The notes beneath the pieces were generated by a model, which searched no databases, was not told where the DNA came from, and saw only the letters and a list, made by a program, of their open reading frames with translations. Positions 8,392-17,122 of a stretch of DNA of 64,000 bases are shown one piece after another; position 1 is the stretch's first letter, and each line of letters begins with the position of its first letter. The position numbers and the translations under genes were made by a program. The stretch spans positions 1-64,000 of the forward strand of contig VSOB01000004.1 in the NCBI GenBank assembly GCA_009774625.1, in the 5' to 3' direction. Source of the DNA: Lachnospiraceae bacterium (GTDB lineage Bacteria; Bacillota; Clostridia; Lachnospirales; Lachnospiraceae).

Positions 8392-9420
8392 ATGGGATTC
8401 GAATTTGTGAAAAAGCTGCCAAACCCGGCGGAAATCCGGGAACAATATGCCGTACCTGAAAAGCTGGCGGCTTTGAAAAAGGAAAAAGATGAAGAAATCA
8501 AAAAAGTCATTACCGGAGAAAGCAGCAAATTCCTTGTTATCATCGGACCCTGCTCCGCCGACAACGAAGATGCCGTCTGCGATTATGTGACGAGACTGGC
8601 CGAAGTCAACGACAAAGTAAAGGACAAGCTGATTTTAATTCCCAGAATATATACAAATAAGCCCCGTACTACCGGCGAAGGATATAAGGGCATCCTGCAT
8701 CAGCCCGACCCCAACAAAAAACCGGATTTTCTGGCCGGGCTGATTGCCATGCGTAAAATGCACATCCGGGCCATCCAGGAATCGGGACTGACTGCAGCAG
8801 ATGAAATGCTCTATCCGGAGAACTGGCGCTATGTACAGGATATTCTGTCCTATGTGGCCATCGGCGCCCGCTCTGTAGAGGATCAGCAGCACCGTCTGGT
8901 AGTCAGCGGTTTTGATGTTCCTGCCGGTATGAAAAATCCCACCAGCGGCGATCTTTCCATTATGCTCAACTCCGTATTTGCCGCCCAGCATCCCCACTCT
9001 TTTATTTATCGGGGCTGGGAAGTCAACACGCCCGGCAATCCGCTGGCGCATACGGTACTGCGCGGTTCGGTCAACAAATACGGCAGAAGTTTTCCCAACT
9101 ATCACTATGAAGATCTGAACAGTCTGCTGGAACTCTATCAGGGTATGGAACTGCTCCATCCGGCCTGCATCATTGATTCCAACCACAGCAATTCCGGCAA
9201 ACAGTACAAGCAGCAGATCCGGATCGTAAAGGAAGTGATGCACAGCCGCAAACTCAGTTCCGACATTCACAAACTGGTAAAAGGCGTGATGGTGGAAAGC
9301 TACCTGGTGGAAGGCGCCCAGAAAATCGGCGGCGGCGTCTACGGCAAATCCATCACCGACCCCTGTCTGGGATGGGAGGACACAGAACGACTGATTTATG
9401 ACATTGCAGAATATGAATAA
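8392..9420 (+). CDS. aroF: 3-deoxy-7-phosphoheptulonate (DAHP) synthase, class I AroF/G/H type
   Basis: Condenses phosphoenolpyruvate with erythrose 4-phosphate to DAHP, the first committed step of aromatic amino acid synthesis. The 342-residue protein has the class I signatures IGPCSADN, the KPRTTGEGYKG substrate loop, and DSNHSNSGK near the C-terminal part. It has an N-terminal extension of about 45 residues before the barrel, as in the feedback-regulated enterobacterial isozymes; which amino acid regulates it is not evident. AAAGGAGAC precedes the ATG. Monocistronic, with its own promoter and a palindromic repeat downstream. Confidence 0.93.
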   Translation: MGFEFVKKLPNPAEIREQYAVPEKLAALKKEKDEEIKKVITGESSKFLVIIGPCSADNEDAVCDYVTRLAEVNDKVKDKLILIPRIYTNKPRTTGEGYKGILHQPDPNKKPDFLAGLIAMRKMHIRAIQESGLTAADEMLYPENWRYVQDILSYVAIGARSVEDQQHRLVVSGFDVPAGMKNPTSGDLSIMLNSVFAAQHPHSFIYRGWEVNTPGNPLAHTVLRGSVNKYGRSFPNYHYEDLNSLLELYQGMELLHPACIIDSNHSNSGKQYKQQIRIVKEVMHSRKLSSDIHKLVKGVMVESYLVEGAQKIGGGVYGKSITDPCLGWEDTERLIYDIAEYE

Positions 9421-9488
9421 CCTATTTTCCTGCAGCGGATGGCTTTAGCGACATAGTTCCAAACCGCCGCAGTGCAGTCCATGATCCC

Positions 9489-9523
9489 AACAATAGAAAG
9501 CACGCTGCGCAAACTTTCTATTG
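9489..9523. repeat. Dispersed palindromic repeat, copy 1
   Basis: CAATAGAAAG at 9491-9500 and CTTTCTATTG at 9514-9523 are perfect inverted arms around a 13-base GC-rich centre (CACGCTGCGCAAA). Related copies lie at 48104-48138 and 61576-61612. This copy lies between the convergent aroF and xerD genes. Confidence 0.85.
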
Positions 9524-9531
9524 CCATGAAC

Positions 9532-9559
9532 AAAGGCTCATCCTCTCGGATGAGCCTTT
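9532..9559 (-). terminator. Hairpin terminator overlapping the end of xerD
   Basis: AAAGGCTCATCC at 9532-9543 pairs perfectly with GGATGAGCCTTT at 9548-9559 around a four-base loop. On the minus strand it is followed by TTTGTTC. The 3' codons of xerD form one side of the stem, so the terminator overlaps the coding sequence. Confidence 0.65.
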
Positions 9560-10422
9560 GCATATACTTCTCTGATTCGATTGCGCCCGATATTGGCATA
9601 CACCTGTGTGGTGGAGATATCCGAATGGCCCAGCATCTCCTGTACACTTCGAAGATCAGCCCCATTTTCCACCAAATGCGCCGCAAAAGAATGACGCAGT
9701 GTATGGGGAGTGATATCTGACTGAATCCCCGCTTTTTTTGCATAATGCTTAATCAGTTTCCAAAATCCCTGCCGACTCATTGGCTGCCCGGAACAGTTGA
9801 CAAACAGAGTTTCCTCTCTGGAGCTCTGCAGCATACTGCTTCTGGCCTCTTCCAGATATCTGACCAGAGCCGCCTTTGCCGCCTCTCCAAAAGGCACTAT
9901 CCTTTCCTTGTGAATATCCCGGCACAGAATCACACTCATCTGCAGATTCACATCCTGCACCAGCAGAGAAATCAGCTCGGTCACACGGATGCCGGTGGCA
10001 TATAAAAGCTCCAGCATTGCCTTGTCCCTGATTTCCTTATCGCTACTGCCCGAAGGCTGCTCCAGAAGCCGTATCACCTCTTCCATTGACAGAACCTCCG
10101 GCACCTTCTTCTCTATCTTAGGGGCTCTCAGGCCTTCCGCAATATTGTTTTCCACCCTGCCTTCTCTGATCAGATACTGATACAATGCCTTAATAGATGC
10201 AATATTCCTGGAAACGGTAGCCGCCGCAAATTTCTGTTCATGCAGATAACGGATGTATGCCTGCAAATCCTCCGGGGAAATATGGCTGACTGCCGTTACG
10301 CCCCGGTTTTCCATAAAACCTGTAAATTTGCACAAATCCCGTTTATATGACAGCTCAGTATTTCCGGAAGTCTTTTTGATATTATGTAAATAGAAAATAA
10401 AATCCGAAATCTCATTCTGCAT
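9538..10422 (-). CDS. xerD: Site-specific tyrosine recombinase XerD
   Basis: Tyrosine recombinase that, with a partner, resolves chromosome dimers at dif. The 294-residue protein has the N-terminal SAM-like core-binding domain (residues 1-95) and the catalytic domain with the full set of residues: Arg 146 (GIRVTEL), Lys 172, His 240 and Arg 243 (HTLRHSFA), His 266 (GHSDIST) and nucleophile Tyr 275 (QVYANI). Length and sequence fit chromosomal XerD rather than a phage integrase. The start at 10422 has AGAGGAAAGG upstream; the frame extends to 10488 without a better site. No attachment repeats or phage genes are adjacent. Confidence 0.9.
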   Translation of the reverse strand: MQNEISDFIFYLHNIKKTSGNTELSYKRDLCKFTGFMENRGVTAVSHISPEDLQAYIRYLHEQKFAAATVSRNIASIKALYQYLIREGRVENNIAEGLRAPKIEKKVPEVLSMEEVIRLLEQPSGSSDKEIRDKAMLELLYATGIRVTELISLLVQDVNLQMSVILCRDIHKERIVPFGEAAKAALVRYLEEARSSMLQSSREETLFVNCSGQPMSRQGFWKLIKHYAKKAGIQSDITPHTLRHSFAAHLVENGADLRSVQEMLGHSDISTTQVYANIGRNRIREVYAKAHPRG

Positions 10423-10502
10423 GGAATCCGTGCCTTTCCTCTTTTGGTAAACCGCACTGCCGGACCTTCTCAGGCAAAGCATTTTCAAGTAATATTGTTT
10501 TC

Positions 10503-10531
10503 ATTATAATCAAGTTTTTCCGGAAAAGCAA
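10503..10531 (-). promoter_or_regulatory. Promoter of xerD
   Basis: Minus-strand TTGCTT (10526-10531) and perfect TATAAT (10503-10508) at 17-base spacing, about 80 bases upstream of the xerD ATG. Confidence 0.65.
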
Positions 10532-10558
10532 TTGGTATTTTCCAGCAAAACCGGCATT

Positions 10559-11170
10559 TTAAAAGATTTTTAATAATTCGGACATTACATTCGGATTGAC
10601 ATAACTTTCCAGAACCGCTCCGATGATAACAACCAGATGAATCAGCAGAAAATTACCCAGTATGCCGAAACTTTTCGGCTTTTCCTCATACTTTTCCGTA
10701 TAATCCCTGACCGGGTAATACAGTTTGGTACACATCCGGAAACACAGATCGGCCAGCATCAGAAACGCCGGTATGTAGCACAGATAATGGGGCATCACAC
10801 TTCCCGCAAGCAGCAGAATCCCTTTGACTCCATACCGCATAATAGAAACCGACGCCACTACGCCCATGCAGACCCCCATCCACATCACAAACAGGTATGT
10901 GGTCACAATTCCTGCAAAGGTGGTGGAAAGTATGGCTGCCAGCCACAGGGGGCCGATCCGTTTCCCAAGTACGTAAAAGAAAAAAGCGCTTTCATTCAGT
11001 TCCACCCTCCTGAGCCGCTCCAGACTCATCCGGCTGAGAAACCCTGTCTCGGTGATAAACATGCCCGGATTCAGATAGACCAGCGCCGCACCCGCCAGCA
11101 ATCCGGCAAAAAAGGGCAGCGCCCAATTCGGCCGTTCTGCCCTCTTCCATCGTATTTTTGCAATTCTCAC
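10559..11170 (-). CDS. spoIIM: Stage II sporulation protein M
   Basis: SpoIIM is part of the SpoIID-SpoIIM-SpoIIP machine that remodels septal peptidoglycan during engulfment of the forespore. The 203-residue protein has about five hydrophobic segments (near residues 18-34, 64-80, 84-108, 112-140 and 172-190) and ends with ESYVNPNV, typical of the SpoIIM family. The start is GTG at 11170, with GAAGTGG upstream. It lies downstream of the Nudix gene and upstream of xerD, the usual clostridial order (aminotransferase, Nudix, spoIIM, xerD). Confidence 0.88.
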   Translation of the reverse strand: MRIAKIRWKRAERPNWALPFFAGLLAGAALVYLNPGMFITETGFLSRMSLERLRRVELNESAFFFYVLGKRIGPLWLAAILSTTFAGIVTTYLFVMWMGVCMGVVASVSIMRYGVKGILLLAGSVMPHYLCYIPAFLMLADLCFRMCTKLYYPVRDYTEKYEEKPKSFGILGNFLLIHLVVIIGAVLESYVNPNVMSELLKIF

Positions 11171-11198
11171 AGCATATCCACTTCTGACTTTTTTATCA

Positions 11199-11735
11199 TT
11201 ATATGCCGTATTTCACTTTGTATGCCATCAGAGCCGCGATTGTTTTGGAGTCCTCGATTTTCCTGCTGAAGATCATCTCTTCCAACTCTGTCAGCGTATA
11301 GGCGCCCACATTCAGAAATTCATCCTCGTCCAGATGCTGATGGGTTTTTACCAGATTCTTTGCCACATAAATGTCAATCTTTTCATTGCAGAACGCCACG
11401 GTAGTCCGAAGGGACAAAAGCAGTTCCAAATCCGATGAGGCATACCCCGTCTCTTCCTCCAGCTCTCTTGCCGCTGCCGCATCTGTCGCCTCTCCCGGAT
11501 TCAAACCGCCTGCCGGAATCTCCAGTGTATCCCGCTCCAGCGCATTCCGGTATTGAGTCACCATCAGAATCTTCCCGTCTGCCATAACAGGCACCACCGC
11601 CGCCGCTCCGTTGTGTTTGATAAAATCCCATTTGGCATGACTTCCGCCGGGCAGTTCCATTGTATCCACATAATACTCTATGATCGTCCCTTTATGAATC
11701 AGAGTTCTGTCAACTCTTCTGATTTCATCACTCAT
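11199..11735 (-). CDS. Nudix hydrolase, ADP-ribose pyrophosphatase type
   Basis: Predicted to hydrolyse ADP-ribose (and related nucleotide sugars) to AMP and ribose phosphate. The 178-residue protein has a complete Nudix box, GG-x5-E-x7-REL-EEETGY, covering the Mg-binding glutamates, and an N-terminal strand region with the YYVDTMELPGG pattern of the ADPRase subgroup. Start at 11735 has CAGGAGGCAG directly upstream and overlaps the aminotransferase stop by eight bases, implying coupled translation. The frame is open to 11777, but that start lies inside the preceding gene without a ribosome binding site. Confidence 0.88.
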   Translation of the reverse strand: MSDEIRRVDRTLIHKGTIIEYYVDTMELPGGSHAKWDFIKHNGAAAVVPVMADGKILMVTQYRNALERDTLEIPAGGLNPGEATDAAAARELEEETGYASSDLELLLSLRTTVAFCNEKIDIYVAKNLVKTHQHLDEDEFLNVGAYTLTELEEMIFSRKIEDSKTIAALMAYKVKYGI

Positions 11736-13029
11736 GACTGCCTCCTGATTCTTCCAGCAATTTTTCCAGGCTGGCAAGTTTCACACAGAGCACAAACAAA
11801 TCAGTGGCCGCCGCCAGCTCATCCGGTGTGGGAAACGAAGGCGCAATCCGGATCACACTGTCATGAGGATCCTTTCCATAAGGGAACGGCGCTCCCGCAT
11901 TGGTCAATGTCACACCCGCCTCTTTGCATTTTCTGACAATATTTTTTGCGCAGCCATCCATCGCCTCAAAGGTAATAAAATAGCCGCCTTTCGGTTTCAC
12001 CCAGCTCCCGATGCCAAGACCGCCCAGCTCCTGTTCCAGCACATCCAGTACTGCTTCAAACTTGGGACGCAGTATATCGGCATGCTTCCTCATATGTTCT
12101 TTTACCGCATCCATGCTGTGAAAATATCTGGCATGGCGAAGCTGATTGATCTTATCATAGCAGATGGTTCTGATCGCAATTGATTTTTTAATGGAATCCA
12201 GATTCCGCTGAGAAGCCGCCATAGCAGCAATCCCTGCACCCGCCATACTGATCTTGGACGTGGAACCGAATACGTATACCATATCCGGATGTCCGGCTTT
12301 TGCACACTCCTCCAGAATATCCAATATTTCATCCTGATCGTTATCATACAGATGATGAACAGCATATGCATTGTCCCAGTAAATCCTGAAATCTTCTGCA
12401 GCCGGCTCCAGTGCAGCAAATCGCCTTACGGTTTCATCAGAATAAGAAATACCCTGCGGATTGGAGTATTTGGGGACACACCAGATCCCCTTTACCGAAT
12501 CGTCTTTTACATATTGTTCCACCAGATCCATATCCGGCCCTTCCGTTGTCATCGGAATCTGAATCATCTCGATGCCAAAATGCTCTGTAATGGCAAAATG
12601 TCTGTCATATCCCGGAACCGGGCATAAAAATTTCACCCGTTCCAGCTTACACCAGGGAGTACATCCCAGCACACCACTTACATAAGAACGACATACGGCA
12701 TCATACATCGTAGAAAGGCTGCCGTTTCCAAATAAAATCACATCATTCGGATCCTGTATTCCCATAATGCCGGACATCAGAACCTTTGCTTCCATAATAC
12801 CGTCCAACTCACCGTAATTCCTGCAGTCTGTACCGTCTTCCGACTTCATATCACAATCTGCATCCAGAATACTCATCAGACCCATGCCCATATCAAGCTG
12901 ACCTTTTTCCGGCTTTCCTCTGGACATATTCAGGTTCAGTCCCTTGCTCTGTGCCTCTTTGTATCGTCTGTCCAGTTCTTCTTTGCATGTCAACAGCTCT
13001 TCTCTGCTCAACTCTTTGTATGGTTTCAT
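11728..13029 (-). CDS. Aspartate aminotransferase, subgroup Ic (MocR-like aminotransferase fold)
   Basis: PLP enzyme transferring the amino group between aspartate and 2-oxoglutarate. The 433-residue protein matches the Ic group known from actinobacteria and clostridia: an NMSRGKPE segment near the N-terminus, DGTDCRNYGELDG, a CPVPGYDRHF block, the WDNAYAVHHL motif contacting PLP, and the Schiff-base lysine in GSTSKISMAGAG. Start set at 13029, where AAGGACGG precedes the ATG; the open frame to 13137 runs into the promoter and is not used. First gene of a short operon with the Nudix gene and perhaps spoIIM. Confidence 0.85.
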   Translation of the reverse strand: MKPYKELSREELLTCKEELDRRYKEAQSKGLNLNMSRGKPEKGQLDMGMGLMSILDADCDMKSEDGTDCRNYGELDGIMEAKVLMSGIMGIQDPNDVILFGNGSLSTMYDAVCRSYVSGVLGCTPWCKLERVKFLCPVPGYDRHFAITEHFGIEMIQIPMTTEGPDMDLVEQYVKDDSVKGIWCVPKYSNPQGISYSDETVRRFAALEPAAEDFRIYWDNAYAVHHLYDNDQDEILDILEECAKAGHPDMVYVFGSTSKISMAGAGIAAMAASQRNLDSIKKSIAIRTICYDKINQLRHARYFHSMDAVKEHMRKHADILRPKFEAVLDVLEQELGGLGIGSWVKPKGGYFITFEAMDGCAKNIVRKCKEAGVTLTNAGAPFPYGKDPHDSVIRIAPSFPTPDELAAATDLFVLCVKLASLEKLLEESGGSHE

Positions 13030-13077
13030 ATCCAGCACCGTCCTTAAATTTCTTATTTTCTTTTGTTCAATTGGATA

Positions 13078-13089
13078 ATTGTATACAAT
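13078..13089. promoter_or_regulatory. 12-bp perfect palindrome in the aminotransferase leader
   Basis: ATTGTATACAAT is a perfect palindrome lying about 20 bases downstream of the predicted transcription start of the aspartate aminotransferase gene. Its form is that of an operator for a dimeric HTH regulator (GntR-like sites often centre on TGTATACA). The regulator is not in the window. Confidence 0.35.
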
Positions 13090-13108
13090 CGAACGTCGCA
13101 CCTTTGCT

Positions 13109-13137
13109 ATTTTACTACAAGATTCTAAAATACACAA
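13109..13137 (-). promoter_or_regulatory. Promoter of the aminotransferase-Nudix operon
   Basis: Minus-strand TTGTGT (13132-13137) and TAAAAT (13109-13114) with 17-base spacing, about 80 bases upstream of the chosen start. Confidence 0.5.
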
Positions 13138-13193
13138 GAGAAATTTTCAGAAAATCCACGGCTTTTGTGTACCATACATGAGGCTGATCATAT

Positions 13194-13304
13194 TCAGGAG
13201 TCTATATCCTCACTGGCTGCAACTGCAGAGACAACAGAAGAAACTGCCGCTACCACGACCACTGCAACAATAATTACAAGCATACCACCCATTAAAACCA
13301 ACAT
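13194..13304 (-). CDS. Small hydrophobic membrane peptide (36 residues)
   Basis: A short open frame with a near-perfect ribosome binding site (AAGGAGGT at 13312-13319) seven bases from its ATG. The peptide is one uninterrupted hydrophobic stretch, residues 1-29, rich in Val, Ile, Leu, Ala and Gly, ending in a short acidic tail (SEDIDS). It would span the membrane once. It lies just beyond the rny terminator and before the aminotransferase promoter, so it has its own transcription unit or is read at a low level past the terminator. I recognise no family. A hydrophobic type I toxin is one possibility, but there is no sign of an antisense RNA, and a small regulatory membrane peptide is as likely. 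Confidence 0.55.
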   Translation of the reverse strand: MLVLMGGMLVIIVAVVVVAAVSSVVSAVAASEDIDS

Positions 13305-13390
13305 AAAAAGACCTCCTTACCTATGGATTTTATCCATGCATATAAAAGCTATACTTTTTTAACTTTTTTTATTCTACCATATAATTAAAA

Positions 13391-13421
13391 AAAAGGAAAC
13401 GTCTGCACGTTTCCTTTTTAT
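13391..13421 (-). terminator. Strong terminator of rny
   Basis: AAAAGGAAACGT (13391-13402) and ACGTTTCCTTTT (13407-13418) form a perfect 12-bp stem with a four-base loop, flanked by A and T runs on both sides. It lies 26 bases beyond the rny stop and can work in both directions. Confidence 0.85.
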
Positions 13422-13446
13422 AAAACTGTTTCATGCCAAAACTATT

Positions 13447-14994
13447 CTACTTCGCATAGTCGATTACACGTGATTCACGAATGACATTCACCTTAATCTG
13501 TCCCGGATATTCCAATTCAGCTTCTATCTGTTTGGATAAATCCCGTGCCAGAAGCACCATGTCAGAATCTGAAATCTGTTCTGGAACTACCATTACACGA
13601 ACCTCTCTACCCGCCTGAATAGCAAAAGATTTGTCTACACCCTTGAAATTGTTTGTAATTTCTTCCAATTGTTTTAATCTGCTGGTATACGTTTCTATTG
13701 TTTCCCGTCTTGCTCCCGGTCTTGCTGCAGATATGGTATCTGCCGCCTGAACGAGACATGCAATCAAGGACTGAGGCTCCACGTCACCATGATGAGACTC
13801 TACGCTGTTGACCACAACCGGGCCTTCTTTGTATTTCCTGCAAAGCTCAACGCCCAACTGAATATGAGAACCTTCCATTTCATGATCCACTGCCTTACCT
13901 ATGTCATGCAGCAGACCGGCACGCTTTGCAAGTCTGACATCCATTCCCATCTCAGCCGCCAACAAGCCGGACAACTGCGCAACCTCAATAGAATGCTTCA
14001 ACGCATTCTGTCCATAGCTTGTTCTGAACTTCATCTTACCAAGCAGCCGGACGAGTTCCGGATGGATACCATGCACCCCAACTTCCAGGGTCGCAGCCTC
14101 TCCTTCTTCCTTGATCATCACTTCCACTTCTTTTTGTGCCTTTTCCACCATCTCTTCGATTCTTGCAGGATGAATGCGTCCGTCAACAATCAGTTTTTCA
14201 AGAGCGATACGGGCAACTTCTCTGCGGATCGGATCAAAACCGGATAAAATAACTGCTTCCGGCGTATCATCAATAATCAGATCCACCCCTGTCATTGTTT
14301 CGAGAGTACGGATATTCCTTCCCTCTCTGCCGATGATTCTTCCCTTCATTTCATCATTGGGAAGCTGGACCACTGAAATAGTAGTTTCGGATACATGGTC
14401 TGCGGCACATTTCTGAATGGCAGTTACCACATATTCCTTTGCCTTCTTATCTGCCTCTTCCTTGGCCCGGCTCTCCATCTCTTTGATCATCATCGCCGTT
14501 TCATGTTTTACTTCGTCTTCAACAGTTTTCAACAAATACTCTTTTGCCTGTTCGGAGGTTAATCCAGAGATTCGTTCCAGTTCCTGTACTCTTTGTTCAT
14601 TCAGCCTGGAAACTTCCACTTTCATCTTTCCAAGCTCTTCTTCTCTTGCTGTTAACACCGCTTCCTTTTTCTCGATAGAATCTGCCTTCTTGTCGATATT
14701 CTCTTCCTTCTGCTGAACCCTTCTTTCAGAGCGCTGTACCTCAGCACGGCGTTCCTTGATTTCCTTATCCAGCTCATTCCTGGTACGAATGGACTCTTCC
14801 TTAATCTCAAGTAAGCCTTCTCTTTTCCTGGCCTCTGCAGTTTTCAAAGCTTCGTCAATGATCTCTCTTGCCTTTTCCTCAGCATTGCCGATTTTGGTTT
14901 CCACAACCTTTTTATGATAGGATGTGGCAGCCGCAACGGATACCGGTACAGCAATAAGAAGTGTAACAATAACTGCTATTACTACATAGAGCAT
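13447..14994 (-). CDS. rny: Ribonuclease Y
   Basis: Membrane-anchored endoribonuclease that starts mRNA decay in Firmicutes. The 515-residue protein has an N-terminal membrane helix (residues 1-25), a long charged coiled coil (about 30-200), a KH RNA-binding domain around [15 protein letters not shown], and an HD phosphohydrolase domain with the LLHDIGKA metal-binding motif. Start at 14994 is preferred because AGGAGGTG lies nine bases upstream. The frame stays open to 15018, but that start would place the ribosome binding site inside the gene. Downstream of recA-recX, the usual clostridial order. Confidence 0.95.
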   Translation of the reverse strand: MLYVVIAVIVTLLIAVPVSVAAATSYHKKVVETKIGNAEEKAREIIDEALKTAEARKREGLLEIKEESIRTRNELDKEIKERRAEVQRSERRVQQKEENIDKKADSIEKKEAVLTAREEELGKMKVEVSRLNEQRVQELERISGLTSEQAKEYLLKTVEDEVKHETAMMIKEMESRAKEEADKKAKEYVVTAIQKCAADHVSETTISVVQLPNDEMKGRIIGREGRNIRTLETMTGVDLIIDDTPEAVILSGFDPIRREVARIALEKLIVDGRIHPARIEEMVEKAQKEVEVMIKEEGEAATLEVGVHGIHPELVRLLGKMKFRTSYGQNALKHSIEVAQLSGLLAAEMGMDVRLAKRAGLLHDIGKAVDHEMEGSHIQLGVELCRKYKEGPVVVNSVESHHGDVEPQSLIACLVQAADTISAARPGARRETIETYTSRLKQLEEITNNFKGVDKSFAIQAGREVRVMVVPEQISDSDMVLLARDLSKQIEAELEYPGQIKVNVIRESRVIDYAK

Positions 14995-15112
14995 GTACAG
15001 GAGCACCTCCTTATTCATTTTTCATTGTACAAATATCTGATATAGGATGTTTGGCCCATCCTAACTGTCAAAATTTACAACACATTAATTCTATACGTAT
15101 TTTCATGTTATG

Positions 15113-15736
15113 TCAAGTAAAACTATCTTCCATCACCCGTCTTACCAGTTCAACGGAAAATCCCTTCCGGTAAAAATACGCATAAATCCTCCGTTTTTCC
15201 TTTTGATCCAATACGCTTCCTGTACAATGCTTTTTTTCAAGAAGATGCCGTATCGCCGTTTCTTCATCAGAAACCATCCCGTTCTCTTCCAGCTCTTCCA
15301 AAGCCGCCTGATACAGCTCTCTGTCTATTCCTTTCAGCATCAGCTTTTGTTCTATTTCCTTCAGGCTGTGCTTTCCCATGCGGCAGGCGATATACTCACA
15401 GGCATATCTTCTGTCATCCACATAATGATAAGACTTCACATACTCCACGGCCTGCCTGGCTGTCTCTTCCCCACAGCCTCCCTGCATCAGCTTATCCATT
15501 AGCTGCTTTTCTGTATACTGTCTGTTTTTCAGAAGATTCATGGCACGCAGTTTTGCACGCCTGGGAAGCACCTGTGTCCGCAGCTCTTCCAAAATCTCGT
15601 CACTTACTTCCTTTCCTTCTTCTACCTGATATTTACGCAGTTCGCCTTTGTATAACACAAAGGCAAACTGCTCATCCAAAAAGACTCTGCTTCTGGATTT
15701 TGAAATAGCTTCCACTCTGGTAACAGTCATTCCCAC
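15113..15736 (-). CDS. recX: Regulatory protein RecX
   Basis: RecX binds RecA filaments and limits their extension. The 207-residue protein is a set of three-helix repeats; recognisable RecX landmarks are RRAKLRAMNLL in the first repeat, YHYVDDRRYACEYI in the second, and the C-terminal YFYRKGFSVELVRRVM. Its GTG start shares one base with the recA stop codon, so it is in the SOS-controlled recA transcript. Met3 is an alternative start. Confidence 0.9.
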   Translation of the reverse strand: MGMTVTRVEAISKSRSRVFLDEQFAFVLYKGELRKYQVEEGKEVSDEILEELRTQVLPRRAKLRAMNLLKNRQYTEKQLMDKLMQGGCGEETARQAVEYVKSYHYVDDRRYACEYIACRMGKHSLKEIEQKLMLKGIDRELYQAALEELEENGMVSDEETAIRHLLEKKHCTGSVLDQKEKRRIYAYFYRKGFSVELVRRVMEDSFT

Positions 15737-16866
15737 TACTTACTTTCCTTTTTTTCTGCAGCGGCTCCTTTGTCCGAAGCCTCTTTCTTCTCTGCTGCGC
15801 TCTTTTTCTCTGCTGGCTTTTTGCCCACAGCTTCTTTTTTACCGGCTGCCTCTTCTTCTGCCGGAGGTTTGCCATTCAGGCCGTAATGCTCTCTGACTCT
15901 GTTTTCCACTTCCGCACAGATCTCCGGATTGTCTTTCAGATACTGCTTGGCGTTTTCCCGTCCCTGACCGATCTTGCTGCTCTCATAGGCATACCATGCA
16001 CCGCTCTTATTGATAATGCTGCATCCTGCCGCCAGATCCAGAATATCTCCTTCTTTGGAAATTCCCTGTCCGAACATAATGTCAAATTCCGCCTCTTTAA
16101 AAGGAGGGGCAATCTTATTTTTCACCACCTTGACTCTGGTCCGGTTGCCGATCACTTCTCCGCTCTGCTTCAATGTATCAATTTTTCTCACATCCAGACG
16201 GACAGAGGAATAAAATTTTAACGCCCGGCCTCCGGTGGTAGTCTCCGGATTGCCGAACATGACGCCGATCTTTTCACGAAGCTGATTGATAAATACCACG
16301 GTACAATTGGATTTGCTGATAACTGCCGTCAGCTTACGAAGGGCCTGGGACATCAGTCTGGCCTGCAGGCCCACATGGCTGTCTCCCATATCACCGTCAA
16401 TCTCCGCCTTGGGAACCAATGCGGCCACCGAATCCACAACGATAATATCAATTGCCCCGGAACGGACCATGGTTTCCGTAATCTCCATAGCCTGTTCCCC
16501 GTTATCCGGCTGGGAAATATAAAGATTGTCGATATCAACTCCTATATTTTTGGCATAAACGGGATCCAGTGCATGCTCTGCATCAATAAATCCTGCAATC
16601 CCGCCCTGCTTCTGCACCTCTGCCACCATATGTAAGGTAACTGTGGTCTTACCGCTGGACTCCGGTCCATAGATTTCCACAATCCTGCCCTTGGGTATCC
16701 CGCCCAGACCCAGTGCAATGTCCAGACTCAATGAACCTGTGGGAATCGTCTCCACATTCATCTGTGTACTGGGATCTCCCAGTTTCATCACTGTCCCCTT
16801 TCCAAACTGACGCTCAATCTGGCTCAGTGCGGCATCCAATGCTTTTAATTTATCTTCTTTTTCCAT
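15736..16866 (-). CDS. recA: Recombinase A with a long Lys/Ala/Glu-rich tail
   Basis: DNA strand-exchange ATPase and co-protease for LexA. The 376-residue protein has Walker A GPESSGKT at 67-74, the [10 protein letters not shown] segment at 143-152, the INQLREKIG motif at 193-201 and a complete C-terminal domain to about residue 333. Residues 334-376 form an unusual tail with 12 lysines and 9 glutamates in repeated AEKK, AGKK and VGKK units. Typical RecA tails are short and acidic, so a positively charged, repetitive tail may change how the filament loads on DNA. Promoter and two LexA boxes precede it. Confidence 0.97.
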   Translation of the reverse strand: MEKEDKLKALDAALSQIERQFGKGTVMKLGDPSTQMNVETIPTGSLSLDIALGLGGIPKGRIVEIYGPESSGKTTVTLHMVAEVQKQGGIAGFIDAEHALDPVYAKNIGVDIDNLYISQPDNGEQAMEITETMVRSGAIDIIVVDSVAALVPKAEIDGDMGDSHVGLQARLMSQALRKLTAVISKSNCTVVFINQLREKIGVMFGNPETTTGGRALKFYSSVRLDVRKIDTLKQSGEVIGNRTRVKVVKNKIAPPFKEAEFDIMFGQGISKEGDILDLAAGCSIINKSGAWYAYESSKIGQGRENAKQYLKDNPEICAEVENRVREHYGLNGKPPAEEEAAGKKEAVGKKPAEKKSAAEKKEASDKGAAAEKKESK

Positions 16867-16891
16867 GCTATGAACTCTCCTTACGCTTCTT

Positions 16892-16930
16892 CAGAACATT
16901 TGTTCTGATAACAGAATAAAACATTTGTTC
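16892..16930 (-). promoter_or_regulatory. Two LexA (SOS) boxes upstream of recA
   Basis: CAGAACATTTGTTCTG at 16892-16907 is a 16-base site with perfect arms around ATTT, containing the Firmicutes SOS core GAAC-N4-GTTC. A second site, AAACATTTGTTC at 16919-16930, differs by one base and fills the promoter spacer. Together they define the SOS box of this genome. Confidence 0.88.
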
Positions 16931-16941
16931 GCTTTTGTCAA
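16913..16941 (-). promoter_or_regulatory. Promoter of recA-recX
   Basis: Minus-strand -35 TTGACA (16936-16941) and -10 TATTCT (16913-16918) at 17-base spacing. One LexA box lies in the spacer and the other directly downstream of the -10, the layout expected for tight repression. Confidence 0.85.
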
Positions 16942-17122
16942 TTCTTTTTTAAGTGTTTTTTATTGAAACAGGTTTGATGACCAAATCCCAAAAATGGGGA
17001 GGGAAACGAATCCATCGAATACAGGGACTGCCCCAGGCGCCAAAACCCGGCGACAGCAGACTTGCTTTATCCGGGACACAGGGCCGCTGACTTCCCTGCA
17101 TCCCGTTTTTTTGTAAATGTTC

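Noticed and set aside
9538..10422. xerD as a mobile-element or phage integrase
   Set aside because: Sequence, length and position next to spoIIM fit the chromosomal recombinase; no attachment-site repeats or phage genes nearby.
13194..13304. Type I toxin-antitoxin locus at the small peptide
   Set aside because: The peptide is toxin-like in form, but no antisense promoter or antitoxin RNA is visible, so it is listed only as a small membrane peptide.
16942..17122. Possible structured RNA between the zinc-ribbon gene and recA
   Set aside because: GC-rich with short inverted pieces, but I could not match it to 6S, SRP, tmRNA or any riboswitch core, and no terminator bounds it. Covariation analysis would be needed.
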